Shown in pieces: positions 34,311 through 48,867 of a DNA stretch of 64,000 nucleotides (positions are counted from its first letter, which is position 1; every line of letters begins with the position of its first letter). Made by a program: the position numbers and the translations under genes. Source of the stretch: Plectrocnemia conspersa (lineage: Eukaryota; Arthropoda; Insecta; Trichoptera; Polycentropodidae); NCBI GenBank assembly GCA_009617715.1, contig VTFK01000062.1, positions 558,001 to 622,000 of the forward strand. The letters are read 5' to 3'. Below the pieces are notes generated by a model. That model saw nothing but the letters and a program-made list of their open reading frames with translations, searched no databases and was not told the origin of the DNA.

Positions 34311-37300
34311 AGAAATAAATCAATTTTTTAAATAATAAAAAAAATCAGTTCAGAATCTGAAGTTGAGCCACACTTTATATACCACTTTTTTTGAGAATTT
34401 TTTTGTTTGAATTTTTAATGTAAAATATGAGAAAATTTTCATTTAAAGTCACATGCACATTAAGATTATCGGATTTTAATGGCAAAGAAATGCGAGCAAA
34501 ATGTGAGCATAAATAAAATAATTCATAAAGCCCTTAAAATATGAAATAACTATGAAGAAATATATTTGTTTATTTTTGATCATAAAACCATTTATAGCAC
34601 AATAGACTATACGCCAAATCTCACAAACTGAAGAGTATTGTTTGTAAAAAGACGACGAACAAAAAGATTTCTATTATTATATTGCAGTGGAGTATATACT
34701 TGTTATGATTTTCTCTGCAACTTGAGGCTCACTTGGGATTTGAAACTTGAAATTTCGTAGTTATTTACTATATGAAATAACTATGAAGCATTTATGTTTA
34801 TTTATTTTTTGTTATAAAATCCATGAATTTAATCTAAACTGATTAAAATCAATACAATATACTATGTATGCTTCAAAATATATAATACTCTAAAATATTA
34901 ATACTCTTTTTAAATTTAATTTGATCAAAGCAAAAGTGAATCAATGATTTTTTACAACTATCAGCAGATTTTAATGTTTCATACTCCTCGATTTATCTTA
35001 ACGTTGTGGCAAAAATCTTGTTTAAAACATTCTTTAAATAAGGTCTACTTTAACGCATACTTAAACAGAACAAGTCAAATCAGATGTAAAAAACTGTTTG
35101 GTTACTCGCTGCGGATAGGTACCGCAGCAAAAATATCACTATTTTGGTCAGATGCATTTTATTATTAGAAAAAGTTGTTTATCATAATGTAACATTGTAG
35201 CATGTTCTGGCCTGAGAGGTCTCCTTGATTAAATAAAGAAGACATTTGCTCACACGTCGAATCTGTTCGCTGTGTAAACAAATTGTGTTTTTTTCCATAC
35301 ACACTCTGGAGATAAAGCGACAGATCTCGGAGCCAGCCACAGTGTCAATAAATACGGTATTCGTCATCGGATGTTGAAAGGCGCTGTGCAAATAATGCGG
35401 AAGATAAACTTACTAACAGGACGCGTTTAGCAACGTGCGGTTGTGAAAATGAACGATTCGACATCGCCTCCTAGGCACTTACCTGAAACAAGAAAACAAA
35501 CAAACATAAGCATATACGATAGAAACAGGATGAGAAACACTCTCGAATAAGGTGTTGTTGTATTTGTATATATCTATATAATAGTATAAGAATAAAAACT
35601 GTTATAAATAAAAATCATAAATATGATTTAAATACAAATCCATGAACATGTCCAGAATTTAATAAATATTAAAATTTATAAGTTAAACGAAAGTAATGTA
35701 ATTATATTTATTACCGATGCTTAATATAATTGATTCAATTAAAAAAAATAGTAATCGATGCGTAAAAATAATATTGTTGTATTTTATAAATTAAGACTAT
35801 GTTAACACTTTGGAGTATGTACTTTGTCCACGCGTATCGGACATCTGTTTTTACTGGCAGCTCCTTTGTCCATAACGTCTGGACATTTTTCTAAAATTAT
35901 ATCTTAAAATTAATATTATAAATAAAATATTTTAAACGTTTAATTTATTATATAAATATTTCTATATAATTTAATAAAAGTGGAAATTAATATAACAATT
36001 CTTATAAATAATAAACTTTTATAAACTAATAAGGTTAAAATTAGTACATTCCTTGTATTAATATCAAATAAAATTTTATTTTAAATAATTTGATATCTAG
36101 TAATAAATAATAATAAATAAATAAATATAATTAAAAAACATATATTTTTTTAAATTAATATAATACCACTTATATTATAATAAAATTAAATGTATTTCAT
36201 ATAATATATACATATGTATGTACCTACATAGAAAAATATAATATAAAAGACTTTTTTTTTCTTGTTATTATATTTAATGAACATTAAAATATTTAATAAA
36301 ATATATTCCTCAAAAATGGGTTGGACTTGGGCAACACTTATTAAAAAATCTTTGGACTATAAAGGGTTCTTATCAATTATTAAATAATTGATTATTAAGC
36401 TATTATATTTATTATATATTTATACATATCATAATATGTTTAAACGTATAAAGGAGCATGTAATAAATGGTAATAAAACATTAAAATTAAAATCTACCTA
36501 ACCGTGTTTTTGTTTAATTAAAAAATAAATCATGATTACATAATATTTGAAACATAATATAAACTGTAATTTAATATAATATATTCTATAAAAATATTTT
36601 TCTTTGTACTTTCTTGAAGCAAAAGTGAATCAATGATTTGTTTTCTTTATTAGCACAATAGCTACTGAAACATTCAACATAAATTACAGCATAAAAACCC
36701 AATTAAGAAACGGGCCTAGAATCAATACCATTGACCTTGACCCAATGTACGTATTATTTGTAATTATTAGACGGTCGCTTAACGATAAACCTTGAAACAA
36801 GCTTTCACCGGATGGTGGTTGACGGGGATGGGATTGTATTGAAAAAGTAAAATTAAAATTATACATTTTTAGTTAATCCATGTAGCTTTTTTAAGACACA
36901 TTAACTGCCGTAGTTTTAATGATATCGTCATGAAACTTATTCTAAAAATAGATTGTTAATATCTCGGCTAAGTTTTTTAGCCAGTCTGATTAATCTTATT
37001 GTTTTAAGATGGTGGCTAATAAAATAATATTAATTAAAATAAAATAAAAATAATTAGAAAAAAATCAAAAATATTCTATGCCATGTATTAAAATAGTAGA
37101 AAAAAATAGATAAAAAAACTTTTTTAGACACTTTTATATACATAAATCTACCTAATTCTTGCGACCTTTGCCGGGCGGATTATTTTGTTTAAATATAGTG
37201 TAAAGCATTAAATATACAGCCATTGTTTAACTCAGGCGTTAAGGGAGTACATATATATATATATAAAAACGTAAAACAATGTATACAGAAAAAAGTTAAG

Positions 37301-37740
37301 TTGAAAAAAAATTACAGACAAGCAGGAATGGCTAGGACTTCTGCCCAGTATATAATTAGTGGCACAGCTAAAAAATTTATTACTATTTTACTCATGAATA
37401 ATTACAATATAAAGCTTTTATTAAAATAAGAGCTTTGACTGCGATAAATGACTCATATACGCGTTAAAAGCGCAATGAACAAAAATACCACTAGTTGTTA
37501 TGACCCACATTTCGTGCTTTTCGCACGTATCGATAATAAATTACAATAGATTAGCTAAAAAAATCCCAGCGGCCGTTTAGGGACTTTTCAAATGCAAATG
37601 CTATTGTGTGATAAAGACAAATGGATTGAATGCGAAATAAAAAATTGAAACGCAATTATTAGTATAAGATGGAAATAAACAAATCTATGTACACTATCAA
37701 ATGGACGAGCATGGAAACCTCCCCTCAGTCAGAGTATTCG
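34311..37740. other. Long AT-rich noncoding stretch
   Basis: No exon or element recognised. At about 35100 the motif GCGGATAGGTACCGCAGC slightly resembles the G repeat. A TTAACACTTTGG motif at about 35812 could be another TTAA-type end without partner. Confidence 0.35.
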
Positions 37741-38300
37741 GATTTAGCTTTTGATAGCACTTCATCGTTCGACAACACTTCACAAGAGAGTTATATCATC
37801 AAAGGTTGAAAAGACCGAGAAAGCAGCCGCTTCACTCTTCACGTCAACCCTAATTCAGCTACGGGGGCTGAAATCGCAGTTCAGCTTGATCTTAGAAGAC
37901 AACATCCATCAGTGTGGGAGAGCAATGGTTAAACCCAAACTCTTGAGGGGAAGTGACTTCTCGGGTTGGCCGTTTTGAGGTAGAGCTCGAGGCACTACCT
38001 ATGACGAACAAAGCACAGTGTAGTAACGCAAGCAGTGCCAAAGGGCTCCGCCCTTCCTGGGGTCCGAAGGCCAAGGATGTGACTGAGGCATAAATACCTC
38101 CCGCAGACTTGGAGGGTGGTGCTAATAGTAGGATGAAACGCAATGCATGTAATGCAATTCAATTACAATGCCAGCTAGCCAGCGATAGATCTCCAATAAC
38201 ATATTTAGTACTATAGGGGGTTGAAAACCGCTCACCCGGCCGTCATAAGCTGGGTGCCCGCCCGAGGGGTTGGACTCGTAGGGCCTTATGTGCACGCAAT
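37741..38300. other. GC-richer island of unknown origin
   Basis: Clearly GC-richer than both flanks, with an AAGGGCTCCGCCCTT hairpin at 38040-38054 and GC-rich blocks near 38240-38285. Open frames on both strands (37751-37978, 37892-38143) show no domain. It could be a LINE 3' untranslated region or other retroelement remnant; I cannot decide. Confidence 0.3.
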
Positions 38301-40690
38301 GGGTAACATGTAGTGCATATTAACACACATGCCAGAATATTTATACATATTATATATGCATGTTTTAAATATATAAATTTCAAAAATATGTTGAGCCACC
38401 TTAGAAATGATTCAACCATACAGAAAGGCATTCCAATCGCATAAATCAAGATCATCGACATTTCCTACAGGAGATTGATCTTCACTTTCGATATCACGTA
38501 TTGCTCTAGCACAAATATTGATATCACGATGCGAGCACTCACTGTTGACAGTGTAAATACATTATACACATAGACAGACGGCTTCTAAAGAGGCAAATCA
38601 AATCAACCATCTTACTCGCCATAATATTTATTTTAAATAATTTTACAGGGACGTAATGGTACAGAGATACATATTTAGTCTAATTTAATTCACGGCTTTG
38701 GGTTGACACCATTGTTAGCAGTGAACGCCACGATTATGATTACGATGATAATGATGATGACAGTGTTCGGGCTGGCGATATTCGCCCGTTCAACCTGTTC
38801 TTCCCACGTGGCAAAGGCAGGTAATGTAACGTCTGTACCCGGAAAAATCTCGATATAAATACTCGGTGAAACTGTCGTCTCCCACGCGCCATCGCCGACG
38901 CCAGTGTTGTGCCTCCAGCTTGGAATTAATATTTTACGTGTTATCACGCCACAAGATATAGCAGATGCATTCGAGATGAAAGTCCATTACAAGAAAATCT
39001 GTACATATATAATGTTCGATAGTCATAAAATGCAATATGAACTGCGGAAATTCAGTACCATGAGATAAGTCATGTTTTTGTTTTTATTTCAATATAGTTA
39101 GTAGGCCAACAAAGTGGAAAGCGAATTACATTTCAATAGTAATCGAAACACTTAATCCCACACTAGGAATGTGCTTGTAAACGCTACTTTAATATGTCTC
39201 AAGTCAATAAAACTGTACTTATATATCTATTTTATTAAATTCACACTGATGTATTAACGTTTTTATTGCAAGTGGAAAATCTGCGCATTATAAATGATTG
39301 CATATTTATATGATAATTTTAATATACATATTACATACTTTACTGTGTATTTTATTATTTAAACATTGTATTACATTGTGTGCATATACTACAATCGAAA
39401 ATTTTGAAGTAAAACTGCAGTTGTTTTTATATATTGCTCGATTTTTGCGTAGAAAATTTAAAGAAAAATTCGACAAAGTTTCTATGGCACTTTCATCGAT
39501 AACAACTTTGCGTGTGCAAAAGTTTTTTGTAACACTGTGTTTAAAAGTGGCAACAAATGTCGTTATTGTCAAAAGTTTTAATGTGATTCTTACATTTTTT
39601 ATTGCAATAAACAGTGCGATAAATTTTATTATTATTTTAATAATAACTAAATATGGATTATGGAAGTGAACTTACTTAATAAATTAAACGCTCTAGTTGT
39701 TTGCCAAAGTAATATCATATAATGACTTTTATTTGCCATAAATGATCTCACAATTTCTCTATAACATCACTAAACAATACTTGCAACCGTTAATTAAATC
39801 CAACCCACGCCAAATCGATAACATCGCGATAAAACCCTTCCACGCGGCAAAATTATACACTTAGATAGAAATTTGTACAGATACACAACCGTACAAATCC
39901 ACCACAATGGACCCTCAGATCTTATCGAATCGGACACGTCGTGGAAATCCTTTGGCCGGAGGCTGCGCATCGTTTCTGCATCTGAAGCCGACTGATTCGA
40001 GATAAACCGCACATTTTTTCGATCAACCCGTGGTGCATTTTCACCGCAGCGCAAAAACTGCGGTAGTTTTTTGCACCGGAGCTTTTAATTAATTTAGCAA
40101 AAAGCGCCGGCGAGAGCTTTGGCGCTTTTGTCTCCGCTCCTGTCTAGGGATTACTTTTACTGAAAATAAACAGGTCGAAGCCGGTAAAAATTGGCGAGAG
40201 CAAGAGAGCGGAAAGAAACTGCATTTACGTAACGTGGTGAGAAATTATAATTTAAAAAGAACGGCGGGTGCAGCAGAAGCCACAGCCGCTCGCGAAAGCG
40301 AAAGTTTAAAATTAAGTTGCGCAAATGATGTGTAATGAAATTTAATACGACGAACCTTTGATTTAACGGTATATTAATATGGTAAGGTAAGGTATAACTT
40401 GTTGATGGGTAGGTAACATTTAAATAACATAAATATTATTAACTCGGACCTTGGGAAAACAACGATTCCGGGCCTCATGACAAAAATGGTATTTTATATA
40501 TTTTTTAACATCGTAATATAATTTATTGGATAAATAATAATAGGTACAAGATTCTGCGCTACAAATAAATACAAAAAATAGCCACCGTTGCGACATATTT
40601 TATCATATATTATGTAAAATATTTTAATTAAAATATCTACTGATAATTAGTGGTGTTTTCCTTTCTGCTCAGGGTGCTGCTATATAGTGA
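38301..40690. other. Noncoding interval; one hydrophobic open frame
   Basis: 39310-39669 (plus) is an open frame of about 119 codons from its first ATG, highly hydrophobic. Its segment FFIAINSAINFIII resembles the seventh membrane helix of peptide G-protein-coupled receptors, but no other receptor motif is found and AT-rich DNA favours such residues. 39790-40330 is GC-richer without coding signal. Confidence 0.3.
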
Positions 40691-40925
40691 AATTCAAGTC
40701 CAGTTCAATAGCAATAAATTCGTGCCATCACATTGAAAACGTTCGATTATCAAGCGTCTGTATTAAGACTTTTTATAACTATAATATATTACGAATGAGA
40801 ATCTATTAAAAAACATATAAACAGAATTTTGCCTAATAGGAGAGCGCAAAAAACAATTATCCCTTCTCAGAAGTCAAAAAACCACGTCAAAAGCAATAAA
40901 ATCGTGCCTTCCCAGTCGATACGTA
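40691..40925. repeat. E/F core pair, copy 5
   Basis: A partial core (AGCAATAAATTCGTGCC, about 40708) with the AACGTTCGATTATCAAGCG terminus is followed by another plus core at 40825-40920 with CCCTTCTCAGAAGTC and GTCAAAAGCAATAAAATCG. Confidence 0.55.
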
Positions 40926-43900
40926 TATATTAGATTTTAATTAATTTTCTTTCCACCAATTATGCATCAAATCTAATTCATAATCTAATCCAAATATACT
41001 TATATAATAAATTAATGTTTAATTTGCACATTTTACTACATTTCCTATGATTGACTCAATTTAAATTCTTGTGGTAATCAATGAGATAACTAATAGTTTC
41101 TTTATAAATAGCGTTCAGCTTTCTTTTGTGTAAATTTAACTATTTTAACAATCTATTGTTTCAAATGTATTTTTAAAATCTATAACACCGCATCAACTAT
41201 TTTATTTATATAGTGTCCTTTGAATGTAAATATGGTTTAATAATTATTTAACAAATATAATGCATAATTAAAATCATATTAATAGTTTACTCTGTATAAT
41301 AAAAGCAAGCATGTGCAATAATTTGGCACATAAATCCACTTTTTATAACACAGCTAATGACTTTAGCCAGACGAAATATTACCCATCGCTAGCGTTCAAC
41401 ACATGTCACATCAAAAATTATAAATAGCGATTGCCTAATATGGCTGGACAGACACATATGCTCAGATTTCGGCTTACTATTTAACATTTCGCCTACACTG
41501 CCATATCTTAAGATCACAAGGTGATTATCAAGTATTATAGTATTTTATCATTATTTAAATAAACTTATATTGATGGAAGTAGTTATATACATCTCTACCT
41601 TTCCTCCCCACTCTTGGATCTTTGCTAAGCATAGTCAAAAATAGACATGTATTTTTTTTCCGGTATTAACATAACTATTTCAATAGCAAAAAAATATAAG
41701 TACAGATAGATTTTGGTATAATTATTTATTTTATTATTATTTAATCAAATGTTGGATTGTATGTTTAAACAAGTAAATCTTCCAAGCCTTCCAAATTGTT
41801 TGATCGTATGCGTATTACACACACCAACTTATAACGCGGCAGGAATATTAAGTTATATTTTTTAATAATAGTTTATTGTATTTACAATTATTTTTAACAT
41901 TGTTTAATAATAGAAAATAAGTGACGGAACTCTAATACTTATTTCAGGTAAAAATATGATTTTAAATAAAAAAAATATTTCCGTATCTCCTTCTAAGAAC
42001 GTAGTATTGAATCGAATGATTAATGATAGTGTAAGTATATGTAATAAATATTTTTTACATTTCAACCAAATACTTATATGAAAAATATTTTCAATAATGA
42101 ACATTAAAACCCTTTATTTGAGTTGTCTTATCAAACCTAAAGTAAAATATTGATGGACTTAAAAAAACATTTATAATTAAAACGTTAGCTGCCATAGTGT
42201 TCACCGGTGCGCAGCGCAAACGTATGACGTTGTGCCATGGTATGTACCAGTGACCGGAAAAGTTTGCTTACGAAAAAAATATGCGTGTAGTCCATCGGAC
42301 ACTTCCATGATGGGATGTGCCCATGGTGTTTTGTAGTGCAATGAGGGGGGAAATGTTTTTAAAATAATAATAGAAAGTAAATTTTGTTAATGGATCAACG
42401 CATTTTTTCCAAAATCTAGCGTGGTGACTAACGTGGTAATAATATTATTTAAAGTAATATATTTGTAATTTTAAATCAACATTATTTTGTTCTAAGCAAA
42501 TTAATTCATTGCATTGCTGATTAAAAACAAACATAGAAAAAAGCTTTATAGTAAACTTTTACTGCTGACTTTTTCTAAATATTTTGAAAGGCTTGGAATT
42601 TTTTAATTTTTTAATTTGCTATTTTGCATAAATTACAATACACTAAAAAATTTGCATTGCAAAGAAAACAAGAGTTAAATCGCTATTTCGGAACATCCAA
42701 AAAGAGCGACTAAGCTCACAATAGCTACACAGAATTTTAAAAGGCATAATCTTTCATTACCATACCAAAAAACTTATCTCATAATCGTTCAAGCTTCATC
42801 CAAGGAAACGTAAGAGTATAAAACACTGATTCGCACGGAGACACTCGACCACTCACACCAGCGACATCGCCGCCCGATAATGAAACCTACATTTTATTTA
42901 TAAATCGGTACAATTTAAATTTTTGTGTATTTCAAACAGCTATTCTATATATAAGTATTAAAACACACAAAAAATATTTCTCAATACTACTTCTTAAAAC
43001 AAAAGACTTTCAGTATTGTGATAATAAAATATTTTTTTGTGATCCTAGTCTTTACTGGAAAGCAAAGCTTTGGTGGTTAGATAATAAATTAATCTTACAG
43101 GGGAAGGTGAAAAAGTTTCTTCTTCTATGAACAACCTCTTCGCCCTGTCACCGTGTCATCGTTGCCCAGAGACCGGTAGCGCCGGTGTTCCACCTGCCAC
43201 CCACCTCAGTCGGACCACAGGCGCCAACCTTCCAATCAACCATTAAATCACACATTTCCTTTGCCATTAAGAGTGGGCACCGCACGCACCAGATAAAACA
43301 CTACATTTATAATAATAATATGCAGACCGAAAAACCGGTCGAACGCACAGACACTGACCGCTGCTGCTGCTTTATCTATCCTTTTAGCGGCCGAGGTGTG
43401 CCCCGATAAAAGAAAAGCCTTCCTACGACCGACTGTCTGGGTAGCATGTGGGCAACACAGGAACGTGGAAAATCCACTAGGCAGAGCGAGGCGGATGTGA
43501 GAGGTGAGAGCTTTTGCCCGAGCTTAATTGAACGAGCAAAAAACTAAGCGGCTTCATGCGCTCCGAGCTCTATGTATGGTAAAGCTTCTTCGTATTTTTT
43601 GTTCCGGTGAATGTTTTACACCAAATAAAGAGCGTGATTATATTGCTAAGGATTGAAGAGGGTTTAGAGCGCATTTGGTTAAGACTTTTGAATTATAATA
43701 ATAACGATCTCCAAAGGTACATTTAAATTTAAACTTGATACCGAATCCCTAGATTCCATATTATAATAGTCGAAGCATTATTGTGATATAGAAAGATACG
43801 AAGAGATTGAGGAGACTCAGTTCTCATCACAGACCTCAGAATATCAAATTCCTCTGAGATCATAGGAAAATCTCGCAGGGTTATTGTAAGACTTTATATT

Positions 43901-45320
43901 GTAAGATGGTAAACAATTTACCGAAGCCTATCTCCTTTTTCCGCGTATACTATAAAATCAGAACAAGTAATTTATAAATAGAAGAAACCGTAAATTGAGT
44001 ATCGGCAATATAAATTATATAAAATATTGCAAATAATAAAAACAGAACGGAACGGAAAATATACCAATAATATAGAATTATGGCAGTCAGAGCAATAAGA
44101 ATATATATTTATAGTTAAATATTCATATAGAGTTTAACAAAAAGTTGATAGATAAAATAAAAATGACTCTAATAAGAATGTGGGAAACAATAAAACAAAA
44201 ATTAATCCTATAGATTGATGGAAATATATATAAAAATCATTATATAATAGTAGAAAAATCAGTGATCATCACGTATCAACATTTTATCCAAAACACACAT
44301 ACGTTTTACTCACACAATTGTATTGTAGGAGTTGACAACCAGTTACTATGATATTACAAAATATTTATTTTTATAGCCGGATGTGACACAGACGAAATCC
44401 TTGAAATGAGCATTGCCGCTTCAACAAGAACAAGCAAGGCAACGAATATTCTTAGGCGCATGCATCGCTTCTCTCTCGCATACATCTGTATACGTAGACA
44501 ACGCATTCACAAAATTATTGCAGTACGAATTTTTGATTTTTTGAATCAGTTAACAGCATGTTTTTGGATTCGGTACTCACAATTTTTCATAGTGACTTTT
44601 TTAAAAATTGAAAAAAAAACTACCAATCTTCTTTTACATCATTAGAAAGTGATAGTATTTATGAAACGAAACCAATGAAAACTGACTTTCAACTTAGCTG
44701 TGATTTTATTTTGAATTTTTATTTTTTAAATGTAATTATTTGTATTTTAAAATATGTATATATATTTTTGTCTGTAAATATATTTTCTATGTATGTAAAT
44801 TTATATCTATTATATGTACTATATAATTTGTATCACTATATAACAAAAAATCATTTTTGAAAAGTTTTTAATTGCATTTTTTAAATAATATATCATACGC
44901 GTAAAAGTTTGCGATCTATTTTAAACTCTCGAAACTATGCCGATTACGCTGCAGTTTCCCGATAATAACCGTTATTGCAGCGCAGGTAGAAACAAAAACA
45001 ACACACGTGTGATGCATACGACTTTATTCTTGTGACTAGGCTCTAGCACGCGCGAATGTATGTGTGTACAAATTGGATAATGTGACGTTCACTGTACTAC
45101 ATTGAGAGTACAGAAGAGATTGTGAATTTGAAACCTCAGTACAATATAATGAAATATTGAAGAATTTTGGAGAATTTAAATCAGTATATTTAATATAAAT
45201 TCAAAACATAATCTGTAAACTGAAAAAAAAAGAACCAGTACGAATTGAATGTATATATAAGTAAATTTTATTGTGCAACAATATTCGATATGTTTAATAA
45301 ATTAGATACACAAGTCGCCA
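40926..45320. other. Long noncoding stretch
   Basis: Mostly AT-rich. 42180-42350 and 42840-43580 are GC-richer islands without recognisable exons. TTAAAACGTTAGCTGCC at about 42176 is weakly like a TTAA-type element end. Confidence 0.35.
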
Positions 45321-45650
45321 AAATTACAAGATAGGGCAACGAGAGTAGTCTTAAAAAAAATAGATTTACTAGTTGTAGAAGTATTATTGATAGATTGGAA
45401 TGGTTAAATGTTCAAGAAATATTGAAGATGAACGTTTTAGTATTTATATGTAAGTAGGAAAATAATATTTACCAGAGTAATAAGTATTTAAAAACAAATA
45501 AAGATGTACATAGATTTAATATTTGAAATAGAGAAAATGTATGGATAGTTAGGTATAAGAAAACGAGTACGGCCAGGGGAATTTGTATAATAATATTTCT
45601 AGGACAATCCGCAAAAATAAATCTGTTAAGAAATAAATTATATTTTTAAA
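45321..45650 (+). pseudogene. Jockey-group LINE relic, extreme C-terminus
   Basis: The frame reads LQDRATRVVLKK, then after a one-base frameshift RFTSCRSIIDRLEWLNVQE and ILKMNVLVFICK followed by a stop. Later pieces RYKKTSTARG and SAKINLL are recognisable. This matches the thumb/C-terminal region of Jockey-group (CR1/L2-like) reverse transcriptases (LQNRAARVI, L-x-WLNV, LVFI). At least one frameshift and two stops make it dead. It is unlike the LINE at 20215, so it is a different lineage. Confidence 0.6.
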
Positions 45651-47843
45651 GTATTTTCTGTTTATATTATATATTCTATGTATACTATTTAGTTATATAT
45701 ACATAGAATATAAAATATGAATATATTAATACAATAACTATTGAAAAATCTCATCAGATTACCAGAGTGTCAGTAGAAAGCGTAGGTTTAAATCCATGAG
45801 AATGATCAAAGCAAGTGATTTCAGTAATAGAATATATATATGTATTATAAATTAGATACTGACAAAAAAAGCTATGGTCCTGCTGTTATTTCTAGTAGTT
45901 TTTTTTAATATATTTTTAAAAATAATATTAAGGTAAGATAAGCCAAAATTTTATCACACGATTAAAAACGATGATAATAAATTAATTTCAAGTGCTTCTC
46001 AAGTCTTCTTGTTCAAGCGGCCGGCCACCCTCGTAGCGTGCAATGTCCCCCAGTTTCCCCTTCAATTAATTATTGCACGTCAAAACCATTTATTGTAGGG
46101 AATGTCCGCGGCAGAGTAGCGCTTCGATCGTAATAAATAGCTCTAATTTATTATACGTACATCCATTTGTGCTCTGTATATTTATATATATATACATATA
46201 TGCATACATATCACTTTTATCAAAAAAAGTAAAAAATGTTCGTAGACAATCGGCGTCGGCAAATAGTCCCTTTTTAACTTTTCGCTTCCGCAGGAAGTTG
46301 CCTGAACAAGTGCCTGGATGAAAAATTTCCTTATCCATTTTTCCCGTCTGAGAGGAAAAACTCGCTTTTGGCGAAGCTGTCGTTCTTTTTGAAGCGCTTT
46401 TCAGTCGGTGCACTTTTGAGACGGTGGTATTGTTTGAATAATAAATGCACGCGAAGACGAAAACGGGAAACAACTAAAATAATAACGCTTCAGTCCTTAA
46501 AGGGATGAAAATCAGCTCGTTTCGCTTGACAATACTTGTGTCCTGGAAGTTTTATTATGTTTTGAAATAAAAATTCTATTCATTAAAAGCTTAAAAGCAC
46601 TTAGCTTTTGATATATAACATCTGGATATCATATAATTTATTACTTCAACGTGAAAACTAAATCCACAAATAAAAGAGGGGAAAAACTCTCACAAGATGA
46701 ACGGATCTAGTGAGCTGTTATGTCATGCACATACATTACCAATAAAAAGCAACTGAAAAATAAATGTTTTCATCTTTATAATTCAATTATAACAATAAAT
46801 TCAATCGCGGGGTCGTAAACGTCGGCGTCGAGCGCGGTTACAAACCGTCGGCACCCGAGCAACTTTTTCCGCGTCTGGGAAAAACTTTTACGGCGTCTCG
46901 CTCTTCAGAATATACTGCCGGCAGATTTTCACGATTGAACGAGTCCGCCGTTAAGTTCATGAACATTCAGAATAAAATCCAGGAATGGAAAGAGCGCCTC
47001 CGGCTTTATGGTCACACGCGAAACTTTTTCAGTCGCCTGAAAACTGAGTGTGTATCGATCGGATTAGAAAAACGTTTCGATCCGATAGGGACCGGTCTTC
47101 GGGAGAGTGTTAATCTTCCGCCGGGGTTCACTGTAACAAAGCGTTCGTTCTATCGGGTTCATGAAAAATGCACGCAAAAACCGTGGGCTACAAAAGGTAT
47201 CGTCGGTCGGTTGAATTGATGAGCTCGCGTTCTGGAACGGTCGTGGATATATGTTATGTATGCAGGGGGATTCTTTGGGATAAGCTTGGTGCAAAAAGTA
47301 AAAATGTAGGCAATGTTAACGTTATTTTTTATCAACAGCAAGATCGAGTAAAACATGGTTTATGGAATGAAACAAGGATGCTGATATTGCTAAGAAACGT
47401 GTGATGCCAAAATCGCGTCTGACTTTTTTATTTTTTTTTAGCGTTTACCAATAATTATTAAAATGCAGTAACAGAAAGAATTAAAGGAGTCCAATAATGA
47501 TATTTTGAACAGGGTTATAATATGTTTGATCCTCAACAGCTTCGATTAATTATGATTCGACAATGAAAATTAATATGTACTATTAATCATAATCAAACAT
47601 ATGTAATGGAAAATATTTTTAAGGATTTTGCTATCAAAAGAAAAGTGTTAAATAATATGGATTTTTTTTCTAATATATCTAAAATTAATTACGACACCTA
47701 AAACTAAAGACCAAAGTTATAGTAAATTAATTTTAGCAATGATCTTATTTCTCCCAAAAATTATTTTTTAAATGACAATTTACAATAAATAGATGGCCAG
47801 GATAAAAAATACCGTGTGTTATATTGTGAATTGATGCCTGCTG
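45651..47843. other. Noncoding interval with GC-richer patches
   Basis: 46220-46480 and 46800-47250 are GC-richer with open frames on both strands that show no domain. Not called as genes. Confidence 0.35.
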
Positions 47844-48867
47844 ATGCCTGCACTACACTCTCTGGAAGTCGGCTAAGGTTGGCCAAGGACGGAGAATATA
47901 GTGGGTTACTTCGGTCGAGTTCGGTTTTGCCAGCTCTAAAACCTCTCGGAAGTTGTCCGAGGTTAACGAGAACGGGAGGTAAAGTGGGGGGTAATTTAGT
48001 CGACTTGGCCAACTTCGAGCGCTTCCAAACATTGTCGGCAAACGGACCGAAGTCGGAGCTGCGGTGAAATACTTCTCCTTTCGCTCTCTCGCGTGACGAG
48101 AGTGAGAGAGATAATAATATGGTTTTTCGCAAACTGAGATAGAACGAGTAGCTTGGTTCGATTTCAGTAAGCGCGTAGGCGTCCTATGGTCAACACGCAT
48201 GATGAGCGCTGCATCGTGGTCACGTGGTTAAGTTATAATACCACATGCTTATCGGGGACTCTTACTGACATCTTTGAATATTTTAGGACACCAAAAGGGA
48301 TTAATTATATTTTTGATAGTATATTCTTCTAACATATATTTTTTTTCATATAAAATTAAATAATAATTAGTGGTACTTGATTTTGTTAAAAAAATCGTTT
48401 CGAATATCCTTATGTATTTTCCTAGATCGGTTTATATAAATGTCACACCATAACGAATTCTTATTTAGAATCGATGGCGACAATTCTAGGATAGTCACAG
48501 ATGTGGTGTTCGTATTCTGAAGTATCATTTTTATGCCTTATGGCATTTTACAAAAGCCGACAAAAATTTTACGTAAATTGAATATTTACGAACGAAAAGT
48601 TTTCACTGATATTGTATTGGTGGGTGCCCACACAAACTTTTATAATTATCAGTAGCGTAATTTTAATAAAATAACAATTTAAAAATTGCGATTATTTGGT
48701 ACATTTTTCGATCGCGCGCAAATATGCCAGCTGTACGTGACAGCAGCCGCCGTGCGAACGTCATATGAAATTTGTGGCAGTGTGGCCGCTACTCGGAAGT
48801 CGGCGACCTCGGCCGACTTCATTTGAACTTCGGTTCGGACAACTTCCAGAGAGTGTAGTTCAAGCAT
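47844..48867 (+). mobile_element. Unclassified TIR element M1, copy 4 (full length)
   Basis: The best full-length uninterrupted copy, 1024 bases. Left end ATGCCTGCACTACACTCTCT; right end CCAGAGAGTGTAGTTCAAGCAT, inverted repeats of about 27 bases with few mismatches. GATGCCTG occurs once more just outside the left end. Subterminal GGAAGTTGTCCGA-like motifs and TTGGCCAAGG recur inside. A clean target duplication is not evident, so I leave the superfamily open. Confidence 0.82.

Noticed and set aside
44675..44860. 61-codon hydrophobic frame
   Set aside because: AT-rich DNA yields Phe/Ile/Leu/Tyr-rich frames by chance; no signal or homology.
46073..46473. 127-codon minus frame and 82-codon plus frame
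   Set aside because: Mutually overlapping, no recognisable motif, low-complexity Lys/Ser composition.
47761..48200. Open frames of 83-123 codons in M1 copy 4 (and similar ones in copies 1-3)
   Set aside because: They are not conserved between the four copies and show no transposase motif.
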